The position numbers and the translations under genes were made by a program. The notes under the pieces are model-generated. The model had not been told where the DNA came from and did not search any database. It worked only from the letters and a program-made list of their open reading frames with translations. This document shows, one piece after another, positions 48,716 to 60,242 of a stretch of DNA of 64,000 nt. Origin of the DNA: Apteryx mantelli (lineage: Eukaryota > Chordata > Aves > Apterygiformes > Apterygidae); assembly GCF_036417845.1 (NCBI RefSeq), contig NW_027118693.1, forward strand, positions 4,288,001-4,352,000, written 5' to 3'. How positions within the stretch are numbered: position 1 is the first letter of the stretch; every line of letters starts with the position of its first letter.

Positions 48716-49195
48716 ATGCACCCTACAAGCTTGGGAAGAGAGTTTCCCCTGTGTCAGTATGATTCCAGTCCCCTCCCCCCACCAGTTTTTTTTGTGATAA
48801 GCACAAAAGAACAATCTATATCTGTGGATAAGCAGCTTGTAGCCGCTTGTAACCACTATGTAGCCGCCCTCTTTTGTTTCTGCTCCCTGGAAGGCATGGA
48901 CCTGGCTGCATATTTCAAGCACTATGCAAGTTCAAGACAGAAGCGTATTCTGGAAAAGGAACTAAGGGATGGAAAGAGAATGGTCATGAAGGGACAAATG
49001 TTGAGAGAGGAAGATAGAATTAAAATTTTCAAAACTACCTCTTCATGCCATGATAGCGACTTCGTTAATCCCATAAACATTACTACACATCTGGCACACC
49101 TGCTTCCCAGCTATCCTAAACACAGGAGTTGTTCCATAGCTATATTAGAACAGGAAAGTATTAAAACTCAGTTTGTTCTTTCTCGGATCAGGTGA
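48716..49195 (+). CDS. Unassigned 159-codon open frame
   Basis: Open from ATG 48716 to TGA. Not recognised. The middle part is charged and helix-like (DLAAYFKHYASSRQKRILEK, then ELRDGKRMVMKGQ); the rest has no motif. Length is moderately unusual for AT-rich sequence, and a TATA-like box lies shortly upstream, but codon-level evidence is lacking. A chance frame is at least as likely as a gene. Confidence 0.18.
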   Translation: MHPTSLGREFPLCQYDSSPLPPPVFFVISTKEQSISVDKQLVAACNHYVAALFCFCSLEGMDLAAYFKHYASSRQKRILEKELRDGKRMVMKGQMLREEDRIKIFKTTSSCHDSDFVNPINITTHLAHLLPSYPKHRSCSIAILEQESIKTQFVLSRIR

Positions 49196-49620
49196 CAACA
49201 GTCTGCGCAGTTTGGGAATCTATCTCCTGAATACGTCTACTTCATGCAGATCACTTAATCATCTCTCTTGGGCTGAAGACGCACATTCAGAGAGATGCAG
49301 GCATGCATGGTTAAATGCATCTTGTCTGTCATGATATGAATGATAAAAAAGAACTGCTTGGGGATGGGATTATCAATGGCAACCTGAGCATCTTGATTAG
49401 AAGAGTGAGGGCTGTGTAAAAGACAGAAAACCCTTTGCTAGGGGTTGGCAGGGTGTTGGGTTTTGGTAAGAGATACACAATGATTAGGGTGCTGCAGAAA
49501 TTTTTACTACAGGGAGGTGGAAGGAGATGGCTGAGAAAGCCCTCTGTCTGTCTCTGGTAGAAGGGGTTCCCAAAATAGTGAATAGGGTACTAACACATCC
49601 CATGCCTGGCAGAATTGAAA

Positions 49621-49773
49621 GGCGTGGGAATGCTGCTCAGCAATCACCAGCATAACAAAGTGGATATTCCCAAGGAGAGTCGTAATGCAGATAACTAGAA
49701 CCAGTGGGAAGAGGAAGGTCTGAAATTCTGGGACATTAGTGCACCCTAGAAGGCTGCTTTTGGTAACAGACAT
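49621..49773 (-). pseudogene. Olfactory receptor N-terminal fragment
   Basis: Minus-strand reading MSVTKSSLLGCTNVPEFQ then TFLFPLVLVICITTLLGNIH matches the N-terminus and TM1 of a class II receptor (family SVTEFLLLGF.N.PE.Q..LF, TM1 with LLGN). It continues VMLVIAEQHSHA, where TPMYFFL should follow, and then loses homology. Only about 50 residues remain; no TM2-TM7 is seen further along the minus strand. The resemblance to the OR11-like pseudogene at 56 kb (GNVPKLPMPLF) suggests the same broad group. Confidence 0.65.
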
Positions 49774-49797
49774 CCCACCGTCCCACATATATTCCAT

Positions 49798-52700
49798 GGG
49801 ATAGCACTAGATGGCCACTGGAAATGGACATTCATGAAGTTCATTTTAAAAAACACGTTAGTGTTTCTTTGTTAGGCTTAAACATGAGAAACAGATGAAA
49901 CCAGAATACATCATGTGCTCATTCAAAACTTTTGTGCTTAACAAAACTCTTAATTTCTCCTACTAGGCACCCTGTGGATTAGAGGCAGTGACAAGCTCAT
50001 TAGGGTTCCCACAGTCTTACAAACTCCCAGGGGAAAGTCTCCCAGCATGAAGTGAAATCACAGGACTAAAGTGCCTTGGAGGTTTAATGGGGCTTGCTGA
50101 GGGCTGTTAGAGATAGAGCTGCTGCCAGAAGTCCATGTCTTTCACCAGGCACTGATTAGACCAGACCATCAGAGGCACCACTTGCAGGAAGACAAAGGAA
50201 AGGGACAGAGGTTCTTCTCTCAAGTAGCACCTTGATGTGGGGTGCCTCTTCCATTTTTGACACACGTGCACTCACAGAGTTTTAATGCTTTGCTTCAATG
50301 CAGTCTGCACATCCCTGCAGCCCCAGCCCTGCATAACTCTCCCCACATCATCCTCCGTCCTCAAGCAGTGCCTCTCAGGGATGAAATATAATCCTTGCAA
50401 CTTCAATCTTCCTGATATTCCTCAGGCCTAGCTTGCAGGCCCCCTGCAATCTGACCCCATCTGTTGGTACCCAATGTCTTCACAAGGAACCTCATGGTAT
50501 CCGAAAACTGCTCTGCATCCCCCAGATCCCACTGTTTGAGTGGTGCCTCTCAATCAGAAATCACAAGCCACGCTATGTAACACCTGCCCTTTTTATCCCT
50601 GAACTTCCACTCACCACCAAAAGTTTTAGTCTTCAGCTCCTTCTTCTCCTGGCTCATGAAGCAGGCACTTGGGATGCTCTGTAGTGTGTAAAGTTATCTG
50701 CACGGGGCTGGTAAATGAAACCAGGGCATGCAAGAAACTGGCAGCCACCTGCTGCAACAGCTAGATAACAGGCTGGATATCCTAGGACATGTAAAATGGC
50801 ACTAGACAGCTGCTTAAGCCATTGAAGGCTGGTCGGTGGAATTACTCCCCAGCCCTATGAACTGAGTACATTTCCATGTGAGATCAACTACGCAGCTCAT
50901 GTGGAGGTACCTGCACAAGAACACCCACAGTCAGGTGTCTAGCTCTCTGAACTGAATCTTCTCTGAAGCATCTTCCTTAGGATGATTTGCATCCCATTGG
51001 AAAATCAACTTGTTCTCTTCATTGATGGCAAGGGTACATCAAGCTGTGGCTGTCTGCACTTAAAATATCTCCGTTTAGCCAAGGCAGAATCTCTTCCTGG
51101 GGTCTTCATTTCTCAAGGATAGAGAACACTTTTTTCATCCAAACCCTCTCCCCACCCCAGCTCACCCCCTGCAAAAAAAAAAAAAAGGCAAAGCAAAAGA
51201 AACAAGACTTGAGAGCTGGAGAAAATGCTTTGCTGTGAGGGTTTCAGATTCTGCCATAGGCACAGGAACTTCCTCCCACGGAGCCCCCTCCCCAGCTAGC
51301 AGGGAAGGGCAGGGATGGAGTACAGTAAGGAAACGTAGCTTGCGAGCTGTATGGCAAGAGCTGTGAGAAGGGGTTGGATACTGATGTACTGTTTAATAGA
51401 CTACAGTCAGGAAGCAATCAAGGGGACGTTTTTCCCTGAAGAACTTTCAAAAATGAACCCTGAAGAGAACAAAATCTACAAAATTGAGACGATCATTGCT
51501 GTAAAGGAAGAAAGAAACAGCTGCTGGTAAAATGCTATGGCTGGTCCATAAATTGAACAGTTGCATAGAAGCCTCCCAAGTGTGCACACCTAATTTTGGG
51601 GGATGGAGTGGGGGAAAAAGAGGATAGAGGACAGCTTTTTACATCATACTGCCTAGCAATGCCAGCACCAGGGTTTGCCACCAAACCCAACTCAGACTTT
51701 GCCATAGAGCAGGTGAGGACCCTGGAGCACTCAGGCAAGTGAGAGCTGGAGCTGGCAGAAGTGCAATACCGGCACAGCTGGATTAACATCAAAGATAAAC
51801 TACCTTTGGAACTGCGCTGCTGGGTATGGCATGGCACTATCCTTCACAGAGAGGCTGTTCACTGCCCCTCTCCATCCTGGTGGATAGCAGGAACAATCTT
51901 ACTAGCCCCACAGCATAGCTTCAATGATTGACTTTCCAGCCATTATCCTGGTCTAGATGGTATAATTAAGAGAACAAAGCTTAAAATAGATGAAATCTTC
52001 AAAGCTGTTGTACAGCCGGGGGCTAGTGCAGGGGAATTAGCTGCCTGATTTAGAGTTTAGGTCTCAGCTTGGATCTTAGCTTAGCTTAAGCTCAGAGCTA
52101 AGATTTAGACCTGAGCTTGCACTAGATGCTCTGACAACTGAAATTAGGTGGAAAAAATTCACCTGCATATCTCCGTATTCGTATTTCCTTATTCCTGGGG
52201 GTAGTAGGACCTTAATATCCCACACCCAGATACTTGATACTCCCAGTCTTTTGCAGTGCAGCCATTTCAGGCCTTCTCTGAATGCCACACAGCTACACCT
52301 GAGAGAGCACTGAGTTACTTGCCAAGGCTTACACTGTGGAGCAGGCAGAAGACAGAGGCAGGACCTATCAGCCACTTCTGGAGTTGCATCCTTGTTCTTC
52401 AAGTGTCCCGTATGAACAGAAAGCAACATGGAGCTCCAACAAGAGCACGGAACTGCAATGAGATCAAATTCCCAATAACACACTGAGGAAGAGGACTAAA
52501 CTGTCTCTTTTTTGTTGGCAGTTTGCACTATGTTAACCAGATATGGACCTAGAATAAGATGATGTCCAAGATGAGATGGGAGCTGGGGCATTTCTGAGCA
52601 AGAAAGGAACAACTTGGCCCAAGCTTTTGCTTTTGCAAAATTGAGTTCTTATGTATATTTCTTTGCTCTATCCAAGCACTGCGTGAAGGCAAACTGGACC

Positions 52701-53254
52701 TGATTTGTCCTGGGTGACTGCATGTTAAGCCCCTTTCTACAGCTAGAATGGCAGCTGTGACGGGGAATGAGAAACAGAAGTGATAACTGCAAATAGCTAA
52801 AGAATGGAGGAGGTGCAATCAGTCTCAGACAATTGTATACACCTTGGAGAAAGCTGCAAAGTCTAAGCTGCTCTCCTGTACTTCCTCTGGGGTCCATGGA
52901 GAGAGCCTTCCTTAAGGAAATCCATTGCTTTCTCATTCATTTGTGCAGAGCACTTCTGGTAAATCACTCTCTTCATAATTTTTCCCATTGGGCAAGGGGA
53001 CCATGTCTTCATCTGGAGGAAAGATGATGGTCCACAAAGGGAGCAGATACTGCTGGAGTGGTTTCAGCTGCCTACATGAAGTAGGATAAGTCATGCCTCC
53101 TAAATTCTACCTTTTCTTCCTGCGCAATCAGAAGAGAGGCTCGATGATAAGGTCAGATGTAGCTATTATATTAAAGACATCTATACTTGGGCAAGAGAGA
53201 TCCTTCCGCAGACTTTCAGGTGGCAGAATTAGAGAGCAGTGAAGCCACTCCATT
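49798..53254. other. Non-coding stretch
   Basis: No supported gene. Contains an A14 run at 51173-51186 and an imperfect hairpin at 52059-52112. Confidence 0.5.
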
Positions 53255-53470
53255 CTGACTGGACATAAAGGAAAAAATGACCACGAGGAGAGTCAGGTGT
53301 TGGAACACATTGCCCAGACAGGCTATGGAGAGTCTCCTCTTGGAGGTTTTCAAGACGCCACAGGACAAGCCCAGAGCCTCCTGGTCTGACTTCACTGCAC
53401 ACCATGCTCTGAGCAGCTGCGCAGCCTGGATGACCTCCCAGGGTTCCTCTCTCCCTTTCACACTCAGTGG
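53255..53470 (+). mobile_element. CR1 LINE 3'-end fragment
   Basis: Resembles the 3' end of CR1: GTGTTGGAACACATTGCCCA then GACAGGCTATGGAGAGTCTC and TTGGAGGTTTTCAAGACGCC corresponds to the conserved end of ORF2 (WNRLPREVVESPSLEVFK), followed by the 3' UTR match GCCTGGATGACCTCCCAGGG. It is 5'-truncated, as usual for CR1, and diverged. The terminal 8-bp CR1 microsatellite is not evident. Confidence 0.75.
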
Positions 53471-54636
53471 AGAGGCAGAGGAGTCTCCTTGTCATGAGGC
53501 GCAAGTCAAAGAGAGCTGAGAGGAATCATGCCCTCCTGCTCCCCTTGACCTAAAGCAGGGGTGGAGGAGAACGCTGTGCACCTCCCATGTAGGAAAGAGG
53601 AATCCTGTGTGCAAGTCTGTAGCAGTAACTTGGCTTCCTCTGGCTCCCAGCAAGTCAGGTACCTTTGCCTCCGGGAAAGGTGTGGGTTTCCTCTCTCCTC
53701 AGAGGGCAGAGCCTGGCACCTCTGAGGGTGAGGCATGACATCCCCCATTGCAAGTCTCCAAACGCCTGCTGACTCTGCTTTTCTGCCCACTGACCGCTCA
53801 TGGAGTGTGCAAGGAGAAGCTGTGGCACCTGTCTCACTCTAGTTCTGCTCCATGAATTTGAAGAGACCAGTGCTCATTCCCCTGGCTCGTGCTCACTCTT
53901 CCTAAGAGCATGCTGAAAGGCCATAGAGGTGTGGGCGAGGGCAGCTCAGAGCTTTCATCCCCACAGGGCTTCAGTTACCCAGGGCTCACTTTCTGCAGCA
54001 CAAAGAGAGAGCTGAGCTGCAGCAAGGACCTTCAGGAGACTCACTTGTGCCATAAACACCAGAGACACTGCAGAGCAGGTGACATTCAGGTGCTGCTGAA
54101 GACTCATAGCAGGAGATGTTGAAAGATGAGTGCAAGGGCAGAGCAAGGAATGAGTCATGGCTCAGGGTCTGCAGACAGACTAGGAAAGAGGGGGATGTAG
54201 TGGGGAAAAGGCCTAGGGTGAGACCCAGGCCTTGCCTTTTGTTCTCAGTTACCATTAGAGGAAAGGTCACCACACCATGCTGAGGATTACAGGCAGGAGC
54301 TATATGTGCTGAGGCAGATCTGGGTGTTGTTAATGTGCCAGTGGCCCTTTGCGCAGTGACAACCAGCGAGGGAGACATGTGCCTCACTCCAGACCTTTCC
54401 TTCATGTCTTCTTACTCCAGCTCACTCTTTCCTCTAGATGCCCTCTCTGAGTCCTTGGCACTGCTGAACAGAGATACAGGGAGCATGGCTGTGGTGCAGA
54501 GTTAGAGCTGTGTGGTTGCTGCAGGGCATCAGCTGATGGGCACTCACACACTTCAGCTGAGAGAAAGAAGAGTTTGGGCAGAGTGTATGGGACCACTGTG
54601 CCTGTACATGTGCCTTAATTTCCTGCCTCTCTGAAT

Positions 54637-54666
54637 CTTTCTCTCTCTTGCTCTCTCTCTCTCTCC
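54637..54666. repeat. (CT)n microsatellite
   Basis: Interrupted CTCTCT run, giving charged Arg/Glu artefact peptides on the minus strand. Confidence 0.85.
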
Positions 54667-55190
54667 ATCTTGCTTTTGTTTTAGGGATCAGTCTCAGTCT
54701 CCCAGCTCTCTCACAGTTGACTCTCAGCCATCCACCAAGGATGTGATCCACAGGCAGCAGTGAATCTGGGACACCCTCCCTATGCAAGCACCTTTGGCAA
54801 CAATTCATTCCCCTATAGGTGGGGTGAATCACTGACTCATCCATCCCAGGAGCTCCCTGGGCTGTCTAGATGGCTGCTTCAGCCTTCTACAACGCACTGT
54901 ACAAGGTCTAAAGTTTGCAGCAGGGAATCACCAGGGACATCATTTTATCTGACCCCTGTGTTATGAAAGGCCAGAGGAGGAGTGGGCAAAGAGCTCTGTC
55001 TTGCAGCCATGGACTTTCCCTGGGCAGCTACTCAGGCGTGTGTCAGGGGGTTACCATAAGCATGTGCTTGACCCTGCTTCCACACTACCTCAGTCCCTAC
55101 TCACCCTCGGGGCACTCATCCACCTTCATCACAGTGCTGAACAGGGAGCCCTGAGAGCTCAGCTGGAAATGCTGAGGTCCAGGTGCTGTG

Positions 55191-55209
55191 CTGCTGCTGC
55201 TGCTGCTGC
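55191..55209. repeat. (CTG)n trinucleotide run
   Basis: Six to seven CTG/GCT triplets, encoding poly-Ala or poly-Leu in chance frames. Confidence 0.85.
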
Positions 55210-56053
55210 AGGTGACAGCTCAAATGCTCTCAGAAATTAAAACCGAGGAGGAAAAGATGTGCAGGAAATGAACTTCCCTCTCCTTTTCCCTTCTTCCCCA
55301 TACAACGGTTCTCTTCCTCACGTTGCTTGGATGGCTCAGGTACCCCTTCTCTGGCATTCACTTTTCCCCCTCCCTTCTCTCCCAAGTTACACAACTGCTT
55401 GTAAGTATCCTCTCTAACAGTCCCTTTACAGTCCCTTCCAAGACTGAGCTAGTAACTCCTGACCACTCTTTGCCAACAGAAAGAGATGGACTGTCCAGTG
55501 CAGAATCATCTCCTCAGAAAGCACGTGTTTCAGGGAGTTGAGACCACTAACTCTGTTTAGTGTGCATCCTTCTTCTGTGAGAAGAAGCAACCTTTGGTGT
55601 GATGTGTTCCCCTAAAGGCTATTTTTGCATGACGGGGCTTTTTCTTTCTGGCACATCTGCCTGTTGCTCGAGAGCAGAAGGATTTGGCCAACAGCTATGC
55701 TGGGTATTACCGGGAATAACTTCAGGCATAGTAGGCTAAATACGAGCAAATGTACATTCCTTTTTAATCCACACAGTGAAAGAGGCACCTCAATGGAGCA
55801 GCTCATCTGTCTCATCAGAGGAGGTTCCCCTGGGATGAGCAGTTTTGCCCTCCACAAGAACCTGTTCCTGTCCTTTCACTAGGAATGAAGCCCCTAAACC
55901 AAATGTGAATTCGGTCAGATGAGTGCAAATCTCATGTTGTCTCTGTCAACCTTTTTACCACAAGCACAGAAGCGCATGCTCTTTCTCTGCGGTTCCCTTC
56001 CTGCCAAGTGGGTTTGACAAGAAGGACCTGCAGCGCTACAAGGAGAAAGAGGA

Positions 56054-57001
56054 ATGGGGCAATTGGACATCTCCAGTGGAGTTCCTCCTGCTGGGACCGG
56101 GTAATGTCCCCAAGCTTCCGATGCCTCTCTTCCTCCTCTCTCGCATGATCCACCTGGTGACCATGTTTGGGAACATCCTCATTGTTGTGCTATTGGTGGC
56201 ACGCAGGCATCTGCATACCCCCAGGTACTTCTTCTTGGGGAATTTCTCCAGTGTGGAAATCTTCTACACCTCCACCATTCTGCCCAGGCTGCTGGCCAGA
56301 TTCCTAACTGGGGACAGAACCATTTCTGCTCATGGCTACATGACACAGTTCTATTTCTTTGGCTGTTTTGCAGCTACTGAGTGTGACCTGCTGGCCACCA
56401 TGTCCCTGTGATCGGTACTTGGCCATATGCCAACCCCTGCTCTGTGCAAGCCTCATGAACTGGAAGGTGTGTCTCCAGCTGGTGTCGGGGTCTTGGCTAG
56501 CCCGATTACTAATGTCTACAACAGTGACGTGGTTATTTTCTCAGGTACAGTTCTGTGGCCCCAGTGTCATTGATCACTTCTTCTGTGATTTTACCCCTTT
56601 GCTAGCGCTCTCCTGCAGTGACACCACAGTGCCTACGCTGGTTACTTTCGTAATCGGCTTTCTGGATGTAGTCTTCCCTTTGCTATTCACTCTGGCATCC
56701 TGTGTCTGCATCAGAGCTGCTATCCTGAGGATCCCCACCAGCATGAGGAGGCAGAAGGCTTTCTCCACCTGCTCCTCTCACCTCACCATGGTCACTGTTT
56801 TCCACGGGACCCTCACCATTGTCTATATGATGCCCAGAACAGCTCTGCTGAGACAGCTCAATAAATGTTGTCCCATTTTTCTACACCATCCTCACACCCA
56901 TGGTCAGTCCACTCATCTACAGCCTGCAGAGCAGGGAGATCAAGGGGACTCTTGGAAAGGCACTTAGGAAAACTGTGGCCTCCACACAGAGCTCATACTA
57001 G
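56054..57001 (+). pseudogene. OR11-like olfactory receptor pseudogene
   Basis: Class II odorant receptor broken by at least two indels. Landmarks: NWTSPVEFLLLG with N-glycosylation site, FGNILIVVLLVARRHLHTP, RYFFLGNFSSVEIFY (R replaces M of PMYFFL), FFGCFAATECDLLATMS, then the DRY region, CDRYLAICQPLLCASLM, FSQVQFCGPSVIDHFFCDF, RRQKAFSTCSSHLTMVTVFH. Lesion 1: one extra base at 56402-56409 in the DRY codons (CCTGTGATCGGTAC), creating an immediate TGA. Lesion 2: one extra base near 56866 in TM7. The ATG at 56054 is one base out of frame with the conserved N-terminus, a possible third lesion, unless an upstream start was used. Read through, TM7 would contain PMVSPLIYSL (Ser for the Asn of NPxxY) and end at TAG 56999-57001. 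Confidence 0.9.
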
Positions 57002-58459
57002 TTGTGATCCACCAGGAATGAACTGACCTAGCATGGCAGACTTGGAAATGCATGTTCTGTGTATCAGGTGTAGCTTTCAAAGTGCAGCATATGGAGAAGT
57101 TTGTGGAATGGGAAGGGGGAGAAGGGAATAAATGTCTTAGGGGAATATAGGCCTGGTGTAGAAGAGTGCAAAGAATATCCCTGGCTGTCTTCTTTCTTTA
57201 AAATAAACCCCATTATCATGCTGGAAGCTGGAGCTCTTGAAATGCCTTAGCTTTCTTTTTCTGTGAAGAGCATAAAGGAATTTCAGCCGTAATGTGAGCT
57301 CCTTCCAGGGGCAAGCATTGACGTATTTTCCTGTCTGTGGGTTCCTGAGATGGTAGCCCTCTCTCTCAGCTGTACATATTCCCAGAGGAGAGGTCTGTAT
57401 TGTTATTTACTGTTCCGTTCAGTGAAGATCGCCAGTGCAACAGAGTTGACTGCACCCATGCATGCACCTCCTATGGGTCAGGATAGCCTCAGGTACGCCG
57501 AACATGGATGTGGGCAGGGGTCACAGAGCTGGGGCCTAGTGAAGAGGTCTGCTAGGGACTGAGGCAAGAGGGGGACAACGGAAGCAGAAACGAGAAATGT
57601 GCAGGCATCTGAAAGGGCTTCCAGTGCTCACGTGTGGCCAACAGCACTGCTGCCTGTGGTTGAGGCCATCAGTGAAAGCCTGGCTGTGAGTCAGCCCATC
57701 CTGAGGCTGGTGCCTAACACAAGCCACATGCAGCACCTCACTCCTTCCATGGTCCGACCAGGGATCCTGGGCCATCAGAGCAAGCGGAGAAGGCTCCTGG
57801 ATTGGCCTGTTGCCCTGCTGAGATGAGCCTATCCCTAAAGCCTCCCTCCTGTGCATGCCTAGAGCATGTCCCTCACGCAGCTTTCAGCACCTGGGCTGGC
57901 CTTCTGAGGAGATATAGCTCTTATCTGTGGAGACACAAGCATATAAGAAGTATATCAACAGAAGCTGATTGCGATTTGGTCACCAGAGGCAGGGCCTGAC
58001 TTCATCTTCCTCTGAGCCTTTGTTCTCAGCCAGCCTCCCACCACCCTGCGGTCCCACCTCATCTCTTTTGCCAGGTCAGTCCTCATGTGTGTTGTACGTG
58101 CTCTGAAGTGGGAGAAACCTTACTCTGAAGTGGCTGTTTTCCCTCCCATTGCCCAACTAAGTTGAGGCATGGAATTCCTCTGCGCGTCCTAGATATGGCT
58201 TCTACATATTGACAGTGATAAGTGGGCAACTGAATCAAGCCTTTCCACTGGACGTGTCTACATTTGGGAAGATGAATCCCATCCCTCCTTTCCTCTGAGG
58301 TTTCTTGCACAGGGGAATTGTGAAAGGCGATCTCATAGTCTGAGCCCCTCTAAAAAGTTGTAGGTCCTTCTGCAGAGGAAAGGTACATTTTCTGGGTCTT
58401 ATTTTCCCAGTACTTTAAGCAGAAACCATACTGCCCCCTTCTTCCCTTTGCATCATTTC

Positions 58460-58461
<2 letters not shown>

Positions 58462-58501
<40 letters not shown>
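58462..58501. repeat. (AC)n microsatellite
   Basis: About 19 AC dinucleotides with one interruption (ACGCAC) near the 3' end. Confidence 0.95.
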
Positions 58502-60191
58502 TTTAATTACTCATTTGCTTCCCACTGGCTAACACAGATCTTATGAAGGGAGCCTTCATATTTTCTTCTTTTCCTATCCCTAATCCTTTCTCCTTGCTTT
58601 ACTCCCACAGTTCATGCTTACCATGGCCTCTGAAGATCTCTTCAGTCTTTCTTTGCTTTTCCTCATCTGAATTCATAGATGAAAGCCTGCATTTTTTTTT
58701 CTTTTTAGTAACTGAACCAATACCATCCTGCTGCAGTGGGAGATGAAAAGATGAGGGTGTTGATAATACAGAAAGCTTCTCTAAGAGTCAGGTGCCATAC
58801 CCCAAGGGATGAATATGGCATAAGTGTAGAGTGACAGAAATCAATCCTGAAATTCTGCATACCCTGAATTTCCTCCAGCATATAACTATAACCAGTGTGT
58901 AGATTCTCTGGGTGGCATTCATCTACCTTAACTTCAGATATTTGAATGTTGATCTCTAAGTCTTAACACAGTGATACTGGCTCTGTTACATACTTAAGAG
59001 CAGCATTTGCAGAGGATAGTTCAGCCTCCAAGAACTGATCTGTTGGATGCCCAGGAAGTGGTTTCATCATTCCAAGATTCCTTTTTCTCCCCACAATAAC
59101 TTGCTATGGGGATTGAAAGTGGGGACTTTGAGCAGCAGTATGAGATGGGCTCTCAAGCAGAAACATAGTGAGCTCTTGACACACTCTGACTCCCAGGCAA
59201 GGAGAGTGATGGATGACACAGCGCTCGCTCAGGACAGTGATGGGCTTGGCTTGAGTGTCCTTGGGTGGGTGCTATCTTCCTTTCAGAGAGAAAGAATGAG
59301 TACCAGCAGGTACAGTGCAAGCTTCTCCCTGATCAACGATGAAATATGTGAGCACTGATATTCCTGTGTGAAGCAACCATTCCCCATTTCCTGAAGAACT
59401 GGACTTCAGTCACCTCCTGCATCCCAGGGTGAGCTGAGCCTGGGAGCAAGATGCTCTTTTTAATGATGTACACAGGTTGCTGGGGGATGACAAAGAGAGG
59501 GAAATCTGGAAAATACTGTGTTTGAAAGTGGTAGGAGAGAGAAAAGAACTTGAGATATGACAGCGATCAAGGTGATAGCTAGGGGGAAAAAGTGTGAGCC
59601 ACATAGCTTGCTTTTCTTTGAGGGGGGTGTTGGACCCAATGACCTCCAAAATAAGAAACCTATTTCCTTGAGTATTCTCAAATTTAATGTATGTTCACGA
59701 GTGAGTCCCCTGCAATTCACTTGAACAATCTTTTATGATCCAAATCTCAGATGGTCTCAGATGGAGACTTCCCTGGTAGTCAAAATCAGCCACAGCAGAG
59801 AATGGCAGATGCTCTTCTAAGATGGGCTCCTAAAACAGGCAGGATGAGTCCCCCTGCGGAGATGTGAAGATGCTGGTCGCCTGTCATTAACGTGGGAGGG
59901 AGCTGAGGTGACTGAGGTGAAGCTGAGGTGACTTTGACACAAGAAGCTCTATGACTTGATAGGTGTAGGTGTTCAGAAGGGCACAGGTTTCCTCTACATG
60001 ATATGCACATGCCCAGGGCATCTGGAATACCACTGGATGCCTGCAAGAGGTACCATCCAACGGAGCTTCCTTTCTTAGCCTGCCTTCACACTCTGAGAGT
60101 CATTTCTAGAGGGATACACCTCACCTTAAGCTAATGGGCTAGGTGAGCTCACATGACTTGTAGCCAACAGTAGCTGTTTCTCTTCACTGAC

Positions 60192-60242
60192 TATAAAGGA
60201 AGCTCAGGGAGAGACAGCTCTATGGTAGCCATCCCAAGTTAG
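60192..60242 (+). promoter_or_regulatory. TATA box and possible first exon with splice donor
   Basis: TATAAAGG at 60192, then a potential short first exon ending AAGTTAG at 60242 immediately before GTAAGGGAG, a good donor. This resembles the arrangement upstream of the intact receptor and may serve a gene to the right of the window. Motif evidence only. Confidence 0.25.

Larger units (their letters stand above)
53471..56053. other. Non-coding stretch before the OR11-like pseudogene
   Basis: No supported gene. Contains a CT-rich microsatellite at 54637-54666 and a CTG repeat at 55191-55209. Confidence 0.5.
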
